A stretch of 64,000 nucleotides of DNA from Streptosporangium carneum (GCF_027922005.1 NZ_BSEV01000002.1:186001-250000), one strand, 5' to 3'; positions 46,306 to 56,371 are shown, numbered from the stretch's first letter. Numbers and translations: made by a program. The notes: a model not told the origin generated them from the letters alone.

Positions 46306-47781
46306 TCAGGAGGTCTCTCTCATGCGCCCGGCGACGACCACCCCCAGCACGCCGATCGCCGCCGTCAGGGCGACGATCGTGGTGTAGCCGGTGGCGATGT
46401 CGTCGTGGCCGATCACATTGATCAGGACTCCGCCGAAGCCGATCGTGAGCGCGCTGCCCAACGTGTCGACGACCTGGAGGGCGGCGGAGTTCGCGCCCTG
46501 CTCGGCGTCGGGTGACTGACGCATCGCGGTGATGTTGACACTGGTCACGCCGATGCCCATGCCGAACCCGGCGACCACCCACGCGGGCACGGTGACCCAG
46601 CCGGGGACTCCGGGCACGAGCGCGAGGAGCGTGAGCAGGATGCCGGTCGTGACCGAGGCCACACCGAGCCGTACCAGCAGGGAACGGTTGAAGTCGCGGC
46701 GGGTCTGCAGGTAGGCGCCGGTCGACCAGCCCAGCGCGCCGGTGGTGAGCGCCACCCCCGCCTCGACGACCAGGTAACCGCGCACCTCGGTGAGCATCAG
46801 CGGGATGTACGAGTTGACGCCGAAGAACGCCGCGGAGAGCACGCCGCGCATCATGATGGTGGTCGGCAGGCCCCTGCCGAACGCGAGCGCCCTGGGAGGC
46901 AGCAGCCTGGGCAGGCCCGCGGCCAGGGCGACCAGCCCGATCGCGGTGGCGATCCAGCCGGGCACCGGGGCGAGGTGGAGCCGGTCGACGCCGTACAGGA
47001 GGACCCCCGCGCCGATCGCGGTCGCCGCCGCCGCCAGCGTCATCGCCACGGGCCGGGAACGGGGCCCGCCCGCCGTCCCGTTCGCGGTGCCGCCCGGTGT
47101 TCCGTCAGCCTCTCCGTCGGCCGTCACAGCCGCCGCGCCGTCCGTGCCGCCGTGAGCCGGATCCTCCGGGGCAGGCGCCTCGCGCAGACGCAGCGCGGGC
47201 AGGAGCATCAGCATGGCCGGGACCACCAGCGGCACGATGCCGAAGAAGACCCACCGCCACCCGACCGTCTCGGCGATGAGCCCGCCGAGGGCGGGCCCGA
47301 TCAGGGCGGGCAGCACCCAGGCCGCCGACAGGACGGCGAACACCTTGGGCCTGGCCGCGGGATCGTAGACGCGCGCGATCATCACGTAGATCGCCACGAC
47401 GACGCCGCCGCCGCCGAATCCCTGTACGGCGCGCGCCACGACGAACAGTTCCTTGGTCCCGGCCACGCCCGCGAGGATCATGCCGACGACGAACAGGCCC
47501 ACGCCGAACAGGAACGGCAGGGCGTGACCCCGCCGGTCGGCCCAGAGCCCGGCGACGACGTTGGCGAACAGGCCGGTGATGAGAAAGACGGAGAGGCTCA
47601 TGCCGTACAGGTCGAGCGCGTCGAGGTCCTTGGAGACCGCGGGCATCACCGCGCCGATGGACATGCCCTCGAAGGCGATCAGTGTGACGACGAGCAGGAT
47701 GCCGAGAGAGGCGGCGCGGTAGGTCGGACCGAAGATCCGAGGGGATTGGTATGGAGCGTCAAGCGTCTTCGGTACTGTCAC
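46306..47781 (-). CDS. MFS transporter, DHA2-like
   Basis: A 491-aa transporter with about 14 helices. FEGMSIGAVMPAVSKDL in helix 1, GLWADRRGHALPFLFG in the loop 2/3 region and VARAVQGFGGGGVVVAIY in helix 4 fit the multidrug exporter group. A disordered Gly/Ala/Asp-rich loop (about 205-245) separates the two halves. The GTG at 47781 lies inside the 3' end of the upstream metalloprotease gene (23-bp overlap), so it may be co-transcribed with it. Substrate unknown. Confidence 0.88.
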   Translation of the reverse strand: MTVPKTLDAPYQSPRIFGPTYRAASLGILLVVTLIAFEGMSIGAVMPAVSKDLDALDLYGMSLSVFLITGLFANVVAGLWADRRGHALPFLFGVGLFVVGMILAGVAGTKELFVVARAVQGFGGGGVVVAIYVMIARVYDPAARPKVFAVLSAAWVLPALIGPALGGLIAETVGWRWVFFGIVPLVVPAMLMLLPALRLREAPAPEDPAHGGTDGAAAVTADGEADGTPGGTANGTAGGPRSRPVAMTLAAAATAIGAGVLLYGVDRLHLAPVPGWIATAIGLVALAAGLPRLLPPRALAFGRGLPTTIMMRGVLSAAFFGVNSYIPLMLTEVRGYLVVEAGVALTTGALGWSTGAYLQTRRDFNRSLLVRLGVASVTTGILLTLLALVPGVPGWVTVPAWVVAGFGMGIGVTSVNITAMRQSPDAEQGANSAALQVVDTLGSALTIGFGGVLINVIGHDDIATGYTTIVALTAAIGVLGVVVAGRMRETS

Positions 47782-48844
47782 CTGTCAAGGGTAGTGCCGG
47801 CCTGACTCCCCGGTACGCGGCCCACATCTCGTGCATCCTGACCGCCTGACCCGCGGTGAACTCCGACATGCAGCGGTCCTGGGCGTAGTCCATGAAGTTG
47901 TGGATCGGGTCGGAGCCACCGCCCCTGCAGGTGTCCTTGCGCGTCGGGCAGCCCTCGGTCGGCACTCCCTCGGGCGGGGTGTCCGCGACCGCGTCGCCCG
48001 GCGGCTCGCAGCCGTTCTCGAAGGTGTGCAGCAGGCCGAGCCAGTGGCCGATCTCGTGGACGGCGGTGAACCCCCGGTCGAAGTTCCGCAGCGAGCCGCC
48101 GGGCAGCGTGCGCCAGTCGACGACCACGCCGTCGAGCTGCGGCTCGCCGCCGTACCAGTAGGGATAGGTCGAGTAGCCGAGGACCAGCTCGCCGAGCTGG
48201 GCGACGTAGAGGTTGAGGGTCTCCGCTCCGCCTCTGCGCATCTGCTTCATCGACCGCTCGAAACCGAGCGGGTTGCGGAACATGGCGGGGTCGTCGGTCC
48301 TGGTGATCCCCTCAAGGCGGAACCTGACGCCGGTGTCCGCGCCGCCGTACTGACCGCCGTAGGCGGCGTTGAGCGCGGCGATCTGGGCGCGCACCGCGCT
48401 GTCCTGCGCCCCCAGCAGGCCGTCGGTGGTGACGTGCACCCAGGTGGGGACGGTGATGGGCGTCGGCGAGCCGCGCCGCGCCCTCGACAGGCGCCGCCTG
48501 AGGTCGGCGAGCATCTCGGCGGCCTGCGCCGGGCTCGGGGCGTACGGCTCCGCCCCTCGTTCCGGCGTGACGACCCGCGCCCCGGCGTGACACACGGCCA
48601 CTCCGGACACCCCGGCCGCGACGGACCCCTCGGGCACGGCGTTCGCCTCGGCCTCCCCCGAAGCCACCGCCGGGGTTTCGATCAGCCCCGAAGCCTTCGC
48701 CGGTGTTCCGGCCGACTCCGAGGCCTCGGGCACGGCGGAGGCCTCGGCCGTCTCGGTCGCGGCGGCGGCCGGGACGGCGAGCGCGTGAACAGCGCCCGCT
48801 GTGAACAGGCACGCCGAAACGACGGCGATCGCACGCCGAGCCAT
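47759..48844 (-). CDS. Secreted M43-type zinc metalloprotease
   Basis: A 361-aa exported protease. A signal peptide spans residues 1-29 (RRAIAVVSACLFTAGAVHAL), followed by an Ala/Glu/Ser-rich low-complexity stretch (30-80) and the pappalysin-like catalytic domain. The extended zinc motif HEIGHWLGLLH and the Met-turn NFMDYAQDRCMSEFT are present, with paired cysteines (CEPPGD, CPTRKDTC). It should act outside the cell or at the wall. ATG 48844. The MFS gene overlaps its last 23 bp. Confidence 0.92.
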   Translation of the reverse strand: MARRAIAVVSACLFTAGAVHALAVPAAAATETAEASAVPEASESAGTPAKASGLIETPAVASGEAEANAVPEGSVAAGVSGVAVCHAGARVVTPERGAEPYAPSPAQAAEMLADLRRRLSRARRGSPTPITVPTWVHVTTDGLLGAQDSAVRAQIAALNAAYGGQYGGADTGVRFRLEGITRTDDPAMFRNPLGFERSMKQMRRGGAETLNLYVAQLGELVLGYSTYPYWYGGEPQLDGVVVDWRTLPGGSLRNFDRGFTAVHEIGHWLGLLHTFENGCEPPGDAVADTPPEGVPTEGCPTRKDTCRGGGSDPIHNFMDYAQDRCMSEFTAGQAVRMHEMWAAYRGVRPALPLTGDSTEDA

Positions 48845-48940
48845 GCACTCCCCCGAGATGTCATGTTCGCTGGCCGACCGTCGCCTCGCGGCGACATCCC
48901 GACCGTAACCTCATCGGCGGCGATCACTCATGAACAACAC

Positions 48941-49192
48941 TCACTCGTTGTTGTTGTCTTCGCCCTTGGGCAGCCCTTCGTAGATCTCCTTGCACTCGGG
49001 GCAGACCGGGAACTTCTGGGGATCCCGGTTCGGCACCCAGACCTTGCCGCAGATCGCGCGCACCGGGGTGCCGGTGAACGCGCTCTCCATGATCTTGTCT
49101 TTCTCGACGTAGTGGGCGAACTTCTCATGGTCGCCGTCACCGTGCGAGAGGTCGGGGCGGATGTCGCTCTCTGGGAGAATCTTCGTGCTCAC
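48941..49192 (-). CDS. DUF3039 zinc-ribbon protein
   Basis: An 83-aa protein, starting MSTKILPESDIRPDLSHGDG, with the conserved AFTGTPVRAICGKVWVPNRD and a CPEC knuckle that with the upstream ICGK cysteine suggests metal binding. DUF3039 is conserved in actinobacteria without known function. GTG 49192. Confidence 0.88.
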   Translation of the reverse strand: MSTKILPESDIRPDLSHGDGDHEKFAHYVEKDKIMESAFTGTPVRAICGKVWVPNRDPQKFPVCPECKEIYEGLPKGEDNNNE

Positions 49193-49727
49193 CCTGTCGA
49201 TTTTATGCCCGCGCGGCCCCGGGTCCGGATCCGACGCCCGCGAGTGTCGCGAGTCCGGCGGTCCAGACCCTGCGCGAAGACGCCCGGAGCCGGGGGTTCG
49301 CCGGGAAACAGCAGACGAATCGGTCCCTCATCGGCTCGCATGATCCGTCACCGAGGGGGAAGGTGAGTCTCGGTGCGAGCACGCGCACCGCCGTATCGCC
49401 AGAGCCCCTCGCCCGGCTCTCCGGCACGGGACGCCCTCCGCCGACCGCTGAGGACCTCTCCCTTCGGAGACTCCGGATTCGGGCACTTCGGAGCCGGACG
49501 CCCGAAAGACGTGACACGGGCGGCAGGGGCCGGCGGTTCACTCCCCGCCGGACGACGCGCGGGCTCACCGCGGACCGGCGACGGTCCATGCCGGCGCCGG
49601 ACGACCGCGATGCCGTACGGCATCCGTGACCGGCGTCCTCCGTGCCCGGCCCGCCCGGGACGGACCGTCTTCCGGCTCCCGGTCCGGAGCGCCACAACGC
49701 ACAGGACCTGCGACGTAGGAGGGCACG
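49193..49727. other. 535-bp intergenic region
   Basis: Between divergent genes. It contains a small hairpin (CCGGCGG/CCGCCGG, 49530-49551) and GC-rich sequence; all open frames are Arg/Pro-rich shadows. I see no gene. Confidence 0.6.
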
Positions 49728-50558
49728 ATGCCCGATCCGCACAACGCGAGCGTGTTCTTCGTCGGCAACGCGACCACGCTGATCCGCTACAACGGTCTCA
49801 CCCTGCTGACCGACCCCAACTTCCTGCACCGCGGCCAGCGGGCCTACCTCGGCCACGGCCTCAGCTCCAGACGGCTCACCGACCCGGCGATCGACGTCGA
49901 CGAGCTCCCGCCGCTGGACGCCGTGGTGCTGTCGCACATGCACGGCGACCACTGGGACAGAGTGGCTCGCAGAGGCCTGGACAAGAGCACTCCGATCATC
50001 ACGACCCGTCACGCGGCGCGTCGTCTCAGACGCCAGGGCTTCGGCCAGGTCGTCGGCCTGGACACCTGGCACGACCACGAGCTGCACAGCGGGGACCACA
50101 CGGTGAGGATCACGGCGCTGCCGGCCCGGCACGCGCCCGGACCCGCCCAGATGCTGCTGCCGCCCGTCATGGGCAGCATGCTGGAGTTCTCGGGGGCCGA
50201 CGAACGCGTGGAGCTCCGCCTGCACATCAGCGGCGACACGTTGATGGACCGGCGCCTGTCGGGGATTCCCCGCCGCTTCCCCGACATAGACGTGGCCATC
50301 GTGCACCTGGGAGGGACGAAGCTCCTCGGAGTGCTGAAGGTGACCATGGACGGTGAGCAGGGAGCACGCTGGACCCGCCTGATCGATCCGCGGACCGTCC
50401 TGCCGGTGCACTACGACGACTACACCGTCTTCACCTCGTCGCTGGACGACTTCCGGCGCCACATCGAGCGAGCGGGCCTGGAGGACAGGGTTCGGTACGT
50501 CGCCCGCGGTGAGACATGCTCGCTCCCGGTACGGCCGATGGCCGGCGGAACTCCGTGA
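49728..50558 (+). CDS. MBL-fold hydrolase, UlaG / NAPE-PLD-like
   Basis: A 276-aa metallo-beta-lactamase fold protein. The metal motif HMHGDHWD lies at residues 70-77, with later ligands in ARHAPGP, ISGDTLMD and VLPVHYDDYTVF. The order and spacing match the UlaG/NAPE-phospholipase-D-like branch of non-nucleic-acid hydrolases. The substrate is unknown. A GGAGGG site precedes the ATG. A small charged protein gene follows. Confidence 0.88.
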   Translation: MPDPHNASVFFVGNATTLIRYNGLTLLTDPNFLHRGQRAYLGHGLSSRRLTDPAIDVDELPPLDAVVLSHMHGDHWDRVARRGLDKSTPIITTRHAARRLRRQGFGQVVGLDTWHDHELHSGDHTVRITALPARHAPGPAQMLLPPVMGSMLEFSGADERVELRLHISGDTLMDRRLSGIPRRFPDIDVAIVHLGGTKLLGVLKVTMDGEQGARWTRLIDPRTVLPVHYDDYTVFTSSLDDFRRHIERAGLEDRVRYVARGETCSLPVRPMAGGTP

Positions 50559-50611
50559 GCGAGCGGCACGATCGCGCTCCGGCCGCCTGGCCGGGACGAA
50601 AGGGGGACTCG

Positions 50612-50809
50612 ATGAACGAGGAAGACCGTGAGAGGAAGCAGCGGCAGGACAAGGAGCGGGAAAGGGAGAAGGAGAGGGAACGTCTGAAGGGGACCACCTT
50701 CGACCCCGAACTGCACGACATGGGCGGTGACATCGGTCCCGCCTCGATGGGGAGATCGAGCACGGAGGCGGGCGACCGGCCGGACTCCGGCGACGCGTCG
50801 CGCCCGTAG
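50612..50809 (+). CDS. Small highly charged helical protein
   Basis: A 65-aa protein, MNEEDRERKQRQDKEREREK, then ERLKGTTFDPELHDMGGDIG. Residues 1-29 form a single charged alpha-helix of Glu/Arg/Lys; the rest is flexible. ATG 50612 has an AAAGGGGG site. A GTG at 50555 overlapping the previous stop (GTGA) would give 84 aa. Codon use is fully genome-like. Function unknown. Confidence 0.55.
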   Translation: MNEEDRERKQRQDKEREREKERERLKGTTFDPELHDMGGDIGPASMGRSSTEAGDRPDSGDASRP

Positions 50810-51053
50810 TCGGCTGTCCCATGTCGACCGCTTCGGGGGCTTTCAGGTCTCCGCCGTGTCGGCGTCGGCGCTCCCGGGACGCCGGAAGAACACCGGAAGA
50901 ACACCGGCAGAACACCGGAACGCTGAAAGAACACGGCCCGGCCGAACGCGCACGGCTCCCGCCGGGCGATGGCGGGAGCCGTGCGACGGCCGCGGAGCCC
51001 CGCTCAGGCCGTGAGGACGGGCGGGGACACGCGGAAGGGCGGACAGGACCTCG

Positions 51054-52646
51054 TCAGCCCATGTGGATGGGGGCGTCCTCTGACTTGCGTCCCGCCTTGA
51101 CGAACAGGGCGAGCACGGCGGCGAGGATCGCGACGCCGGTGCTGACCACGAAGCCCAGGTGCATGCCGTCCAGGAACGACAGGTGCGAGACCTTGGCGAT
51201 GGCCGTCACGATCGGCTCGGGCACGCCGGGCATCTTGTCGGGGGTCGGGGCCCCGGCGAAGGCCGCCAGCTGCTTCAGCCCTTCGAACTGCGCGGCGGGG
51301 AGCTGCTGGAGCTTGGCGTCCGCCCAGTGGGCCGGGTAGACGTCCATCACTCTCGCCGACACGATGGCGCCCAGGATGGCGGTGCCGAGCGCGCCGCCGA
51401 CCTGCATGGCCGACTGCTGGACGCCGCCCGCGACGCCGCTGAGATCCTCGGGCGCGTTGCCGACGATGATCTCGGTGGCGCCGACGAAGACCGGCGAGAG
51501 GCCGAACGCGAGCAGGGCGAACGGGATCGCGCTGTCGATGAACGCCGCCTCGAGGCTGAGCCTGGACATCAGGAACATCGCCAGCGCGGTGATCAGCATG
51601 CCGCCCGAGACAGTGATCTTGGTGCCGAGCTTGCCGATGAGCACGGCAGCCAGCGGCGAGGCGACGATCATGCCCGCGCTCATGGGCAGCATCCTGAGGC
51701 CGGACTCCAGGGGCGTGAGCCCGTGCACGCCCTGGAAGAAGAAGGTGAGGAAGAACATCGCGCCGAACATGGAGAACGCGACGAGCATCATCAGGCCGGT
51801 GCCGATGGAGACCGAGGCGTTGCTGAAGAGGCTGAGCGGCAGAAGCGGCTGGTGGGAGCGACTCTGCCACCACAGGAACACGGCCCCGAACACCACGGTC
51901 GCGGCCAGGAAGGCGAGGGTCAGCGGGTCGCCCCAGCCCCAGTCGGGAGCGTTGATGATCGCCCAGACCAGGGAGAACATCGCCACCGACAGCAGCACGA
52001 CGCCCAGCCAGTCGATCCTCGACAGGGCTCGCGCCTTGCTCTCGGTGAGCACCCACAGGCCCATGCCCAGGGCGACGACGCCCACGGGGACGTTGATGAA
52101 GAAGACCGACTGCCAGCTGACGTTCTCGACCAGCAGGCCGCCGACGATCGGGCCCGCGGCGCTGGACAGGCCGATGATGCCGCCCCAGGCACCCATCGCC
52201 GTCTTCAGCCGCTCACCGGGGAAGGCCACCCGCAGCAGGGCGAGCGCGGCGGGCTGCAGCAGCGCGCCGAACAGGCCCTGGAGCACGCGCAGCCCGATCA
52301 GCCACCCCACAGAGGAGCTGAGGCCGATCGCCAGCGAGCTGATCGCGAAACCGGCGACTCCGATCAGGAAGATCAGCCTGTGCCCGAACAGGTCGCCGAG
52401 CTTGCCCGCCGTGATCAGGAAGACGGCGAGCGCGAGCAGGTAACCGCTGGTCACCCACTGCATGTCGGAAAGAGATGCTCCGAGCTCCTGAGCGATCACC
52501 GGGTTGGCGATGGAGACGACGGTGCCGTCGAGCATCACCATGATCACGCCAAGTGACACCGACAGGAGCGTGAGCCACGGGTGGCCCTGCCTCGACGTGC
52601 CTGGATCCGACGGTGGCGGTGCGACCACCGTCTTGGCTTGTGCCAT
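51054..52646 (-). CDS. MFS drug exporter, DHA2 family (14 helices)
   Basis: A 530-aa EmrB/QacA-type exporter. MLDGTVVSIANPVIAQELGA in helix 1, WVTSGYLLALAVFLITAGKL in helices 2-3 and LRVLQGLFGALLQPAALALL in helix 4 are diagnostic. The promoter on the minus strand is visible: TTGTCA (52741-52736), 17 bp, TAAATT (52718-52713), with an operator inside the spacer. The divergent TetR gene (52810) is the likely repressor, released by an exported drug. Confidence 0.94.
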   Translation of the reverse strand: MAQAKTVVAPPPSDPGTSRQGHPWLTLLSVSLGVIMVMLDGTVVSIANPVIAQELGASLSDMQWVTSGYLLALAVFLITAGKLGDLFGHRLIFLIGVAGFAISSLAIGLSSSVGWLIGLRVLQGLFGALLQPAALALLRVAFPGERLKTAMGAWGGIIGLSSAAGPIVGGLLVENVSWQSVFFINVPVGVVALGMGLWVLTESKARALSRIDWLGVVLLSVAMFSLVWAIINAPDWGWGDPLTLAFLAATVVFGAVFLWWQSRSHQPLLPLSLFSNASVSIGTGLMMLVAFSMFGAMFFLTFFFQGVHGLTPLESGLRMLPMSAGMIVASPLAAVLIGKLGTKITVSGGMLITALAMFLMSRLSLEAAFIDSAIPFALLAFGLSPVFVGATEIIVGNAPEDLSGVAGGVQQSAMQVGGALGTAILGAIVSARVMDVYPAHWADAKLQQLPAAQFEGLKQLAAFAGAPTPDKMPGVPEPIVTAIAKVSHLSFLDGMHLGFVVSTGVAILAAVLALFVKAGRKSEDAPIHMG

Positions 52647-52712
52647 TGGAAGGGTTCCCCTCGTTAGTTCGTTTCGCCCCCGCCTAAGCCGCCTGAGGCG
52701 TCAACCCCCGGT

Positions 52713-52741
52713 AATTTATGACAGACACTGACAAGTGACAA
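52713..52741 (-). promoter_or_regulatory. Promoter of the DHA2 exporter with embedded operator
   Basis: On the minus strand TTGTCA, a 17-bp spacer and TAAATT make a good housekeeping-type promoter. The palindrome CACTGACAAGTG (52726-52737) and three TGACA repeats (52719, 52729, 52736) lie within it, where a bound TetR protein would block RNA polymerase. Confidence 0.75.
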
Positions 52742-52809
52742 ATCCTTTTATGAGGCAGCCCATGACTTATGGCAGACTGTGAACGACACGTTTCAGAGAG
52801 GTGACATGC

Positions 52810-53445
52810 ATGGGGCAACCCGGTCTGCGCGAGCGCAAGAAGCAGAAGACACGGCTTGCGTTGGTCGACGCCGCCCTTGACCTGTTCGCCGAGCAGGGAT
52901 ACGAGGCCACGACCGTCGACCAGATCGCGGCGGCGGTGGACGTCTCCCCTCGCACGTTCTTCCGCTACTTCGCGACCAAGGAGGACGTCGCCCTCTCCCT
53001 GCCCCACCACGGCCAGGAGGTCATGATCGCCGAGCTGGCCGCCCGCCCGGCGGAGGAGCCCCCGTTCACCGCGCTCACCCAGGCGATGCGCGCGCTGGTG
53101 ACCATGTTAAAGGAGGGGGACCTCACCGACTCGGCCAGGTTCCTCAAAGCGCGTGAGCTGATCGAGAACACCCCGGCGCTCCTCGGCGGGAGCGTGCGCC
53201 GGATGATGGAGAACGAGCAGCGCCTGGTGGCCGAGATCGCCAGGCGTGAGGGCGCGGACCGCGACGACCTCCTGGCGCACTTCGTCGTCGCGCTCTCCAT
53301 GGCGGTGGCCAGGGTCGGCTTCGAGTTCTGCCACGCCGAGGGCGAACAGGCGATCGACTCCCTCACCAACCGCCTCGAGGCGACCCTGGCCCTGGCGGAG
53401 CGCTCGCTGCGTCCGGGCTGGGACCGGCCCGCCGACCCCGCCTGA
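52810..53445 (+). CDS. TetR family transcriptional regulator
   Basis: A 211-aa regulator with the helix-turn-helix RKKQKTRLALVDAALDLFAE and ATTVDQIAAAVDVSPRTFFR, then YFATKEDV. The C-terminal half fits the MftR-like TetR_C domain. ATG 52810 has a GAGAGG site; a GTG nine bases earlier is in frame. It is divergent from the DHA2 exporter and probably regulates it. Its end is 8 bp from the convergent yqgE end. Confidence 0.92.
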   Translation: MGQPGLRERKKQKTRLALVDAALDLFAEQGYEATTVDQIAAAVDVSPRTFFRYFATKEDVALSLPHHGQEVMIAELAARPAEEPPFTALTQAMRALVTMLKEGDLTDSARFLKARELIENTPALLGGSVRRMMENEQRLVAEIARREGADRDDLLAHFVVALSMAVARVGFEFCHAEGEQAIDSLTNRLEATLALAERSLRPGWDRPADPA

Positions 53446-53453
53446 CCGACCCC

Positions 53454-54032
53454 TCAGTTCATCGAGGGGTCGTCCGGGCAGGTCGCCACGTAGGCGAGCT
53501 CGTCGGGCTGGCGGCGCAGCACCGCGCGCCACAGCGATCCCGGGTCGTGATAGAAGGTGTCGCCCGGCTCCGAGTCCACGACGTACCACGCGCCCTGGCC
53601 GATCTCGGCCTCCAGCTGTCCCGCCGACCATCCGGCGTATCCCGCGAAGATCCGCATCTGGGCGATCTCCCCGGCGAGGATCTCCGGCGGGGCGTCGAGG
53701 TCGACGGTGCCGATCCGGGAGACCGCCGAGGTGCCCGAGTGCAGCCGCCGCCAGCCGAGGGGCTCCTGCCCGCTCGGGACCGCGGCCAGGGCCAGCGCAC
53801 TGTCCGTCTGCACCGGCCCTCCCTGGAAGAGCACGGACGGTCCGGTCACCATGGCGTCCCAGGTGGGCAGCACCTGTGTCACCGAGATGTCGCTGGGCCG
53901 GTTGAGCACCACGCCCAGAGTGCCGCCGTCGAGATCGTGCTCCAGGACGAGGACCACGCTCCGCCGGAAGTTGGGGTCGTCGAGCTGCGGCGTCGCCACC
54001 AGCAGGCCACCGACGTAGATCGCCTCCGCCAT
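53454..54032 (-). CDS. YqgE/AlgH family protein
   Basis: A 192-aa protein of the UPF0301 family, starting MAEAIYVGGLLVATPQLDDP. The signature FRRSVVLVLEHDLDGGTLGVVLNRPS and FAGYAGWSAGQLEAEI are present. The family is widely conserved and its biochemical role is not settled. It is a stand-alone gene, convergent with the TetR gene. Confidence 0.95.
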   Translation of the reverse strand: MAEAIYVGGLLVATPQLDDPNFRRSVVLVLEHDLDGGTLGVVLNRPSDISVTQVLPTWDAMVTGPSVLFQGGPVQTDSALALAAVPSGQEPLGWRRLHSGTSAVSRIGTVDLDAPPEILAGEIAQMRIFAGYAGWSAGQLEAEIGQGAWYVVDSEPGDTFYHDPGSLWRAVLRRQPDELAYVATCPDDPSMN

Positions 54033-54164
54033 GTCTCCATCATGAAGGGTGAAAGCCCCGCCGTGCTGCGCTACCCCCGTCCTAGATCTTCCGAATCTCT
54101 CATCATGTTACGCAAAGCAGTCATACGGGAACTCTGTGGATATGGATCGTTAATCGGGGGATAA

Positions 54165-54905
54165 ATGAGACAGCTCGGCCGGCTGGCCGCGATGACGCCC
54201 GTGGCGTTCTTCGCTCTGGCCTTCATGGTCGCGGCGAGCGTCCACTCACCCGCCCGGGTGGACGTCGCCGTCTCCCCCGTCTCGTGCCGGAACGGCAGGG
54301 CCACGGTCACGCTCTCCGCGGGACCGGCGCTCGACCGCGAGACGGCATTCGCCGTTCACCGTGACGGCCGGGCCGTGGGGAGGGGAAGGATCGGCCCCGA
54401 GGGCGGGCGGACCGTGGCCGTCCGTGTCAGGCCAGGCGGCTCCGCCAGGATCTCGGTGAAGGTCGAGGGACAGGACGACACCGACCAGACCGTCAGGTCA
54501 TCGTGCGAACGGCGACGCTCCCGCTCGGAGAGCGCACGACCACACCCCGGAAAGGCACGGTCCAGCGCCCCACAGCCCCCCGGGAAGACACGGTCCGGGG
54601 ACCCACGGCCCCTCGGGAAGGCGCAGCCGCCCGGGAACGCGCGATCCCTCCCTGTCAGCGGACGGCCTCACCGCACGGACGCGCGCCTCCACCGCACGGA
54701 CGCGCAGCTCCACCCGGCGGGCGCGCGGCCGCGTCCGGCGGACGCGGGACCGCCCGGCTGGGCCGTCACCGCGGGAGGCGTGACGCTCACCGGCGGGCTG
54801 ATCTGGTGGTACGCCACGATCTGGCCACGCCGGGTCCCCAGCGCGCCGATCAACCCGAACCGGTCACCGTACGGCCCCCGCCGCTATCCAGGCCTGAGGC
54901 TCTGA
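54165..54905 (+). CDS. Hypothetical surface or membrane protein
   Basis: A 246-aa protein with an N-terminal hydrophobic segment or signal (residues 8-26), a ~90-residue beta-rich domain with two cysteines, a Pro/Arg/His-rich linker built from GKARSSAPQPPGK-like and HRTDARLHRTDAQLH repeats, and a C-terminal membrane helix ending in WPRR. It could be anchored at both ends. A GGGGGA site precedes the ATG. A duplicated CACCGCACGGACGCGC (54669-54684, 54690-54705) lies in the linker. No family recognised. Confidence 0.55.
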   Translation: MRQLGRLAAMTPVAFFALAFMVAASVHSPARVDVAVSPVSCRNGRATVTLSAGPALDRETAFAVHRDGRAVGRGRIGPEGGRTVAVRVRPGGSARISVKVEGQDDTDQTVRSSCERRRSRSESARPHPGKARSSAPQPPGKTRSGDPRPLGKAQPPGNARSLPVSGRPHRTDARLHRTDAQLHPAGARPRPADAGPPGWAVTAGGVTLTGGLIWWYATIWPRRVPSAPINPNRSPYGPRRYPGLRL

Positions 54906-54952
54906 CCGCCGGCGCCGAGCCGCCCAGCGGCCCGGCAGCGGTCTTCGAGGGA

Positions 54953-56371
54953 CTAGGCCTCCGTCATGCCGGTGCGCGCGCGGCCGCCCGCCGACTCGCG
55001 CACGGCCGCCGCGACGGTGCTCGCCACGTCGGCGTGGAACACGCTGGGGATGATGTAGTTCGGGCCGAGCTCCTCGTCGGTGACCACGGCGGCCAGGGCC
55101 CTGGCCGCGGCCAGCAGCATCTCCTGGGTCACCACGCTGGCCTGGGCGTCGAGCAGGCCGCGAAAGACGCCGGGGAAGGCCAGGACGTTGTTGATCTGGT
55201 TCGGGTAGTCGGAGCGGCCGGTGGCGACCACGGCCGCGTGCTCGCGGGCGTCGTCGGGCGAGACCTCGGGCTCCGGGTTCGCCAGCGCGAAGACCACCGC
55301 GCCGTCGGCCATCGTGGCGATGTCGTCGCCGTTGAGGATGCCGGGGGCGGAGACGCCGATGAACACGTCGGCGCCCTTGACCGCGCCGCGCAGGTCACCG
55401 GAGTAGCTCTCGGCGTTGGTGTGGTCGGCGATCCACCGCAGCGAGTCGTCCAGGTCGTCGCGCCCGCCGTGCACCGCGCCCAGGTAGTCGCAGACGACCA
55501 CGTTGTGGGCGCCGGCCGCCAGCAGCAGGCGCAGCACGGCCGTGCCGGCCGCCCCGGCTCCCGCCAGCGCGATGCGGACCTCGCTCAGCTCCTTGCCCAC
55601 CACGCGCAGCGCGTTGGTCAGCGCGGCGAGCACGCAGATCGCGGTGCCGTGCTGGTCGTCGTGGAAGACCGGGATGTCCAGCAGCTCGCGCAGCCGCCGC
55701 TCCACCTCGAAGCACCGCGGCGCCGAGATGTCCTCCAGGTTGATGCCGCCGAAGCCGGGGGCCATGACCTGGACGGTGCGCACGATCTCGTCGACGTCCT
55801 GGGTGTCCAGGCAGATCGGCCAGGCGTCGATGTCGGCGAAGCGCTTGAAGAGCGCGGCCTTGCCCTCCATGACGGGGAGCGCGGCGGCGGGGCCGATGTT
55901 GCCCAGGCCCAGCACGGCGGAGCCGTCGGTGACCACGGCGACGCTGTTGCGCTTGATGGTCAGCCGCCGGGCGTCCTCCGGGTTGCGCGCGATGGCCATG
56001 GAGACGCGGGCGACACCGGGCGTGTAGGCCATGGAGAGCTCGTCACGGTTGCGCAGCGGCACCTTCGACTTCATCTCGATCTTGCCGCCGAGGTGCATGA
56101 GGAAGGTCCGGTCGGAGACCTTGTGGATGACGACGCCCTCCACGGCCTCCAGCTTGTCGACGATCGCCTGGGCGTGGTCGGTGTCACGCGCGGCACAGGT
56201 GACGTCGATGCGCAGGGTCTCGTGCCCCGCGGTGGTCACGTCGAGGGCGGTGACCACGCCTCCGGCTGACTCTACGGCGTGAGTGAGCTGGCTGACCGCC
56301 TTACCCCCGGCAGGCACCTCAAGACGCACGGTGATGGAGTAAGACACGCTCGGCACGGTGGCCACAGTCAT
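54953..56371 (-). CDS. Malic enzyme with N-terminal ACT domain
   Basis: Oxidative decarboxylation of malate to pyruvate. A 472-aa protein. Residues 1-85 form an ACT-type regulatory domain ([20 protein letters not shown]). The catalytic part has [20 protein letters not shown], the metal site FHDDQHGTA and the dinucleotide-binding [17 protein letters not shown]-fused malic enzymes respond to amino acids or similar effectors in other bacteria. Whether it uses NAD or NADP cannot be told. Upstream lies the cytidylate-kinase-like gene on the same strand. Confidence 0.94.
   Translation of the reverse strand: MTVATVPSVSYSITVRLEVPAGGKAVSQLTHAVESAGGVVTALDVTTAGHETLRIDVTCAARDTDHAQAIVDKLEAVEGVVIHKVSDRTFLMHLGGKIEMKSKVPLRNRDELSMAYTPGVARVSMAIARNPEDARRLTIKRNSVAVVTDGSAVLGLGNIGPAAALPVMEGKAALFKRFADIDAWPICLDTQDVDEIVRTVQVMAPGFGGINLEDISAPRCFEVERRLRELLDIPVFHDDQHGTAICVLAALTNALRVVGKELSEVRIALAGAGAAGTAVLRLLLAAGAHNVVVCDYLGAVHGGRDDLDDSLRWIADHTNAESYSGDLRGAVKGADVFIGVSAPGILNGDDIATMADGAVVFALANPEPEVSPDDAREHAAVVATGRSDYPNQINNVLAFPGVFRGLLDAQASVVTQEMLLAAARALAAVVTDEELGPNYIIPSVFHADVASTVAAAVRESAGGRARTGMTEA

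Noticed and set aside
49373-50356. Plus-strand frame overlapping the UlaG-like gene
   Set aside because: It is the alternative frame of the MBL gene; the metal-binding motifs are only in the 49728 frame.
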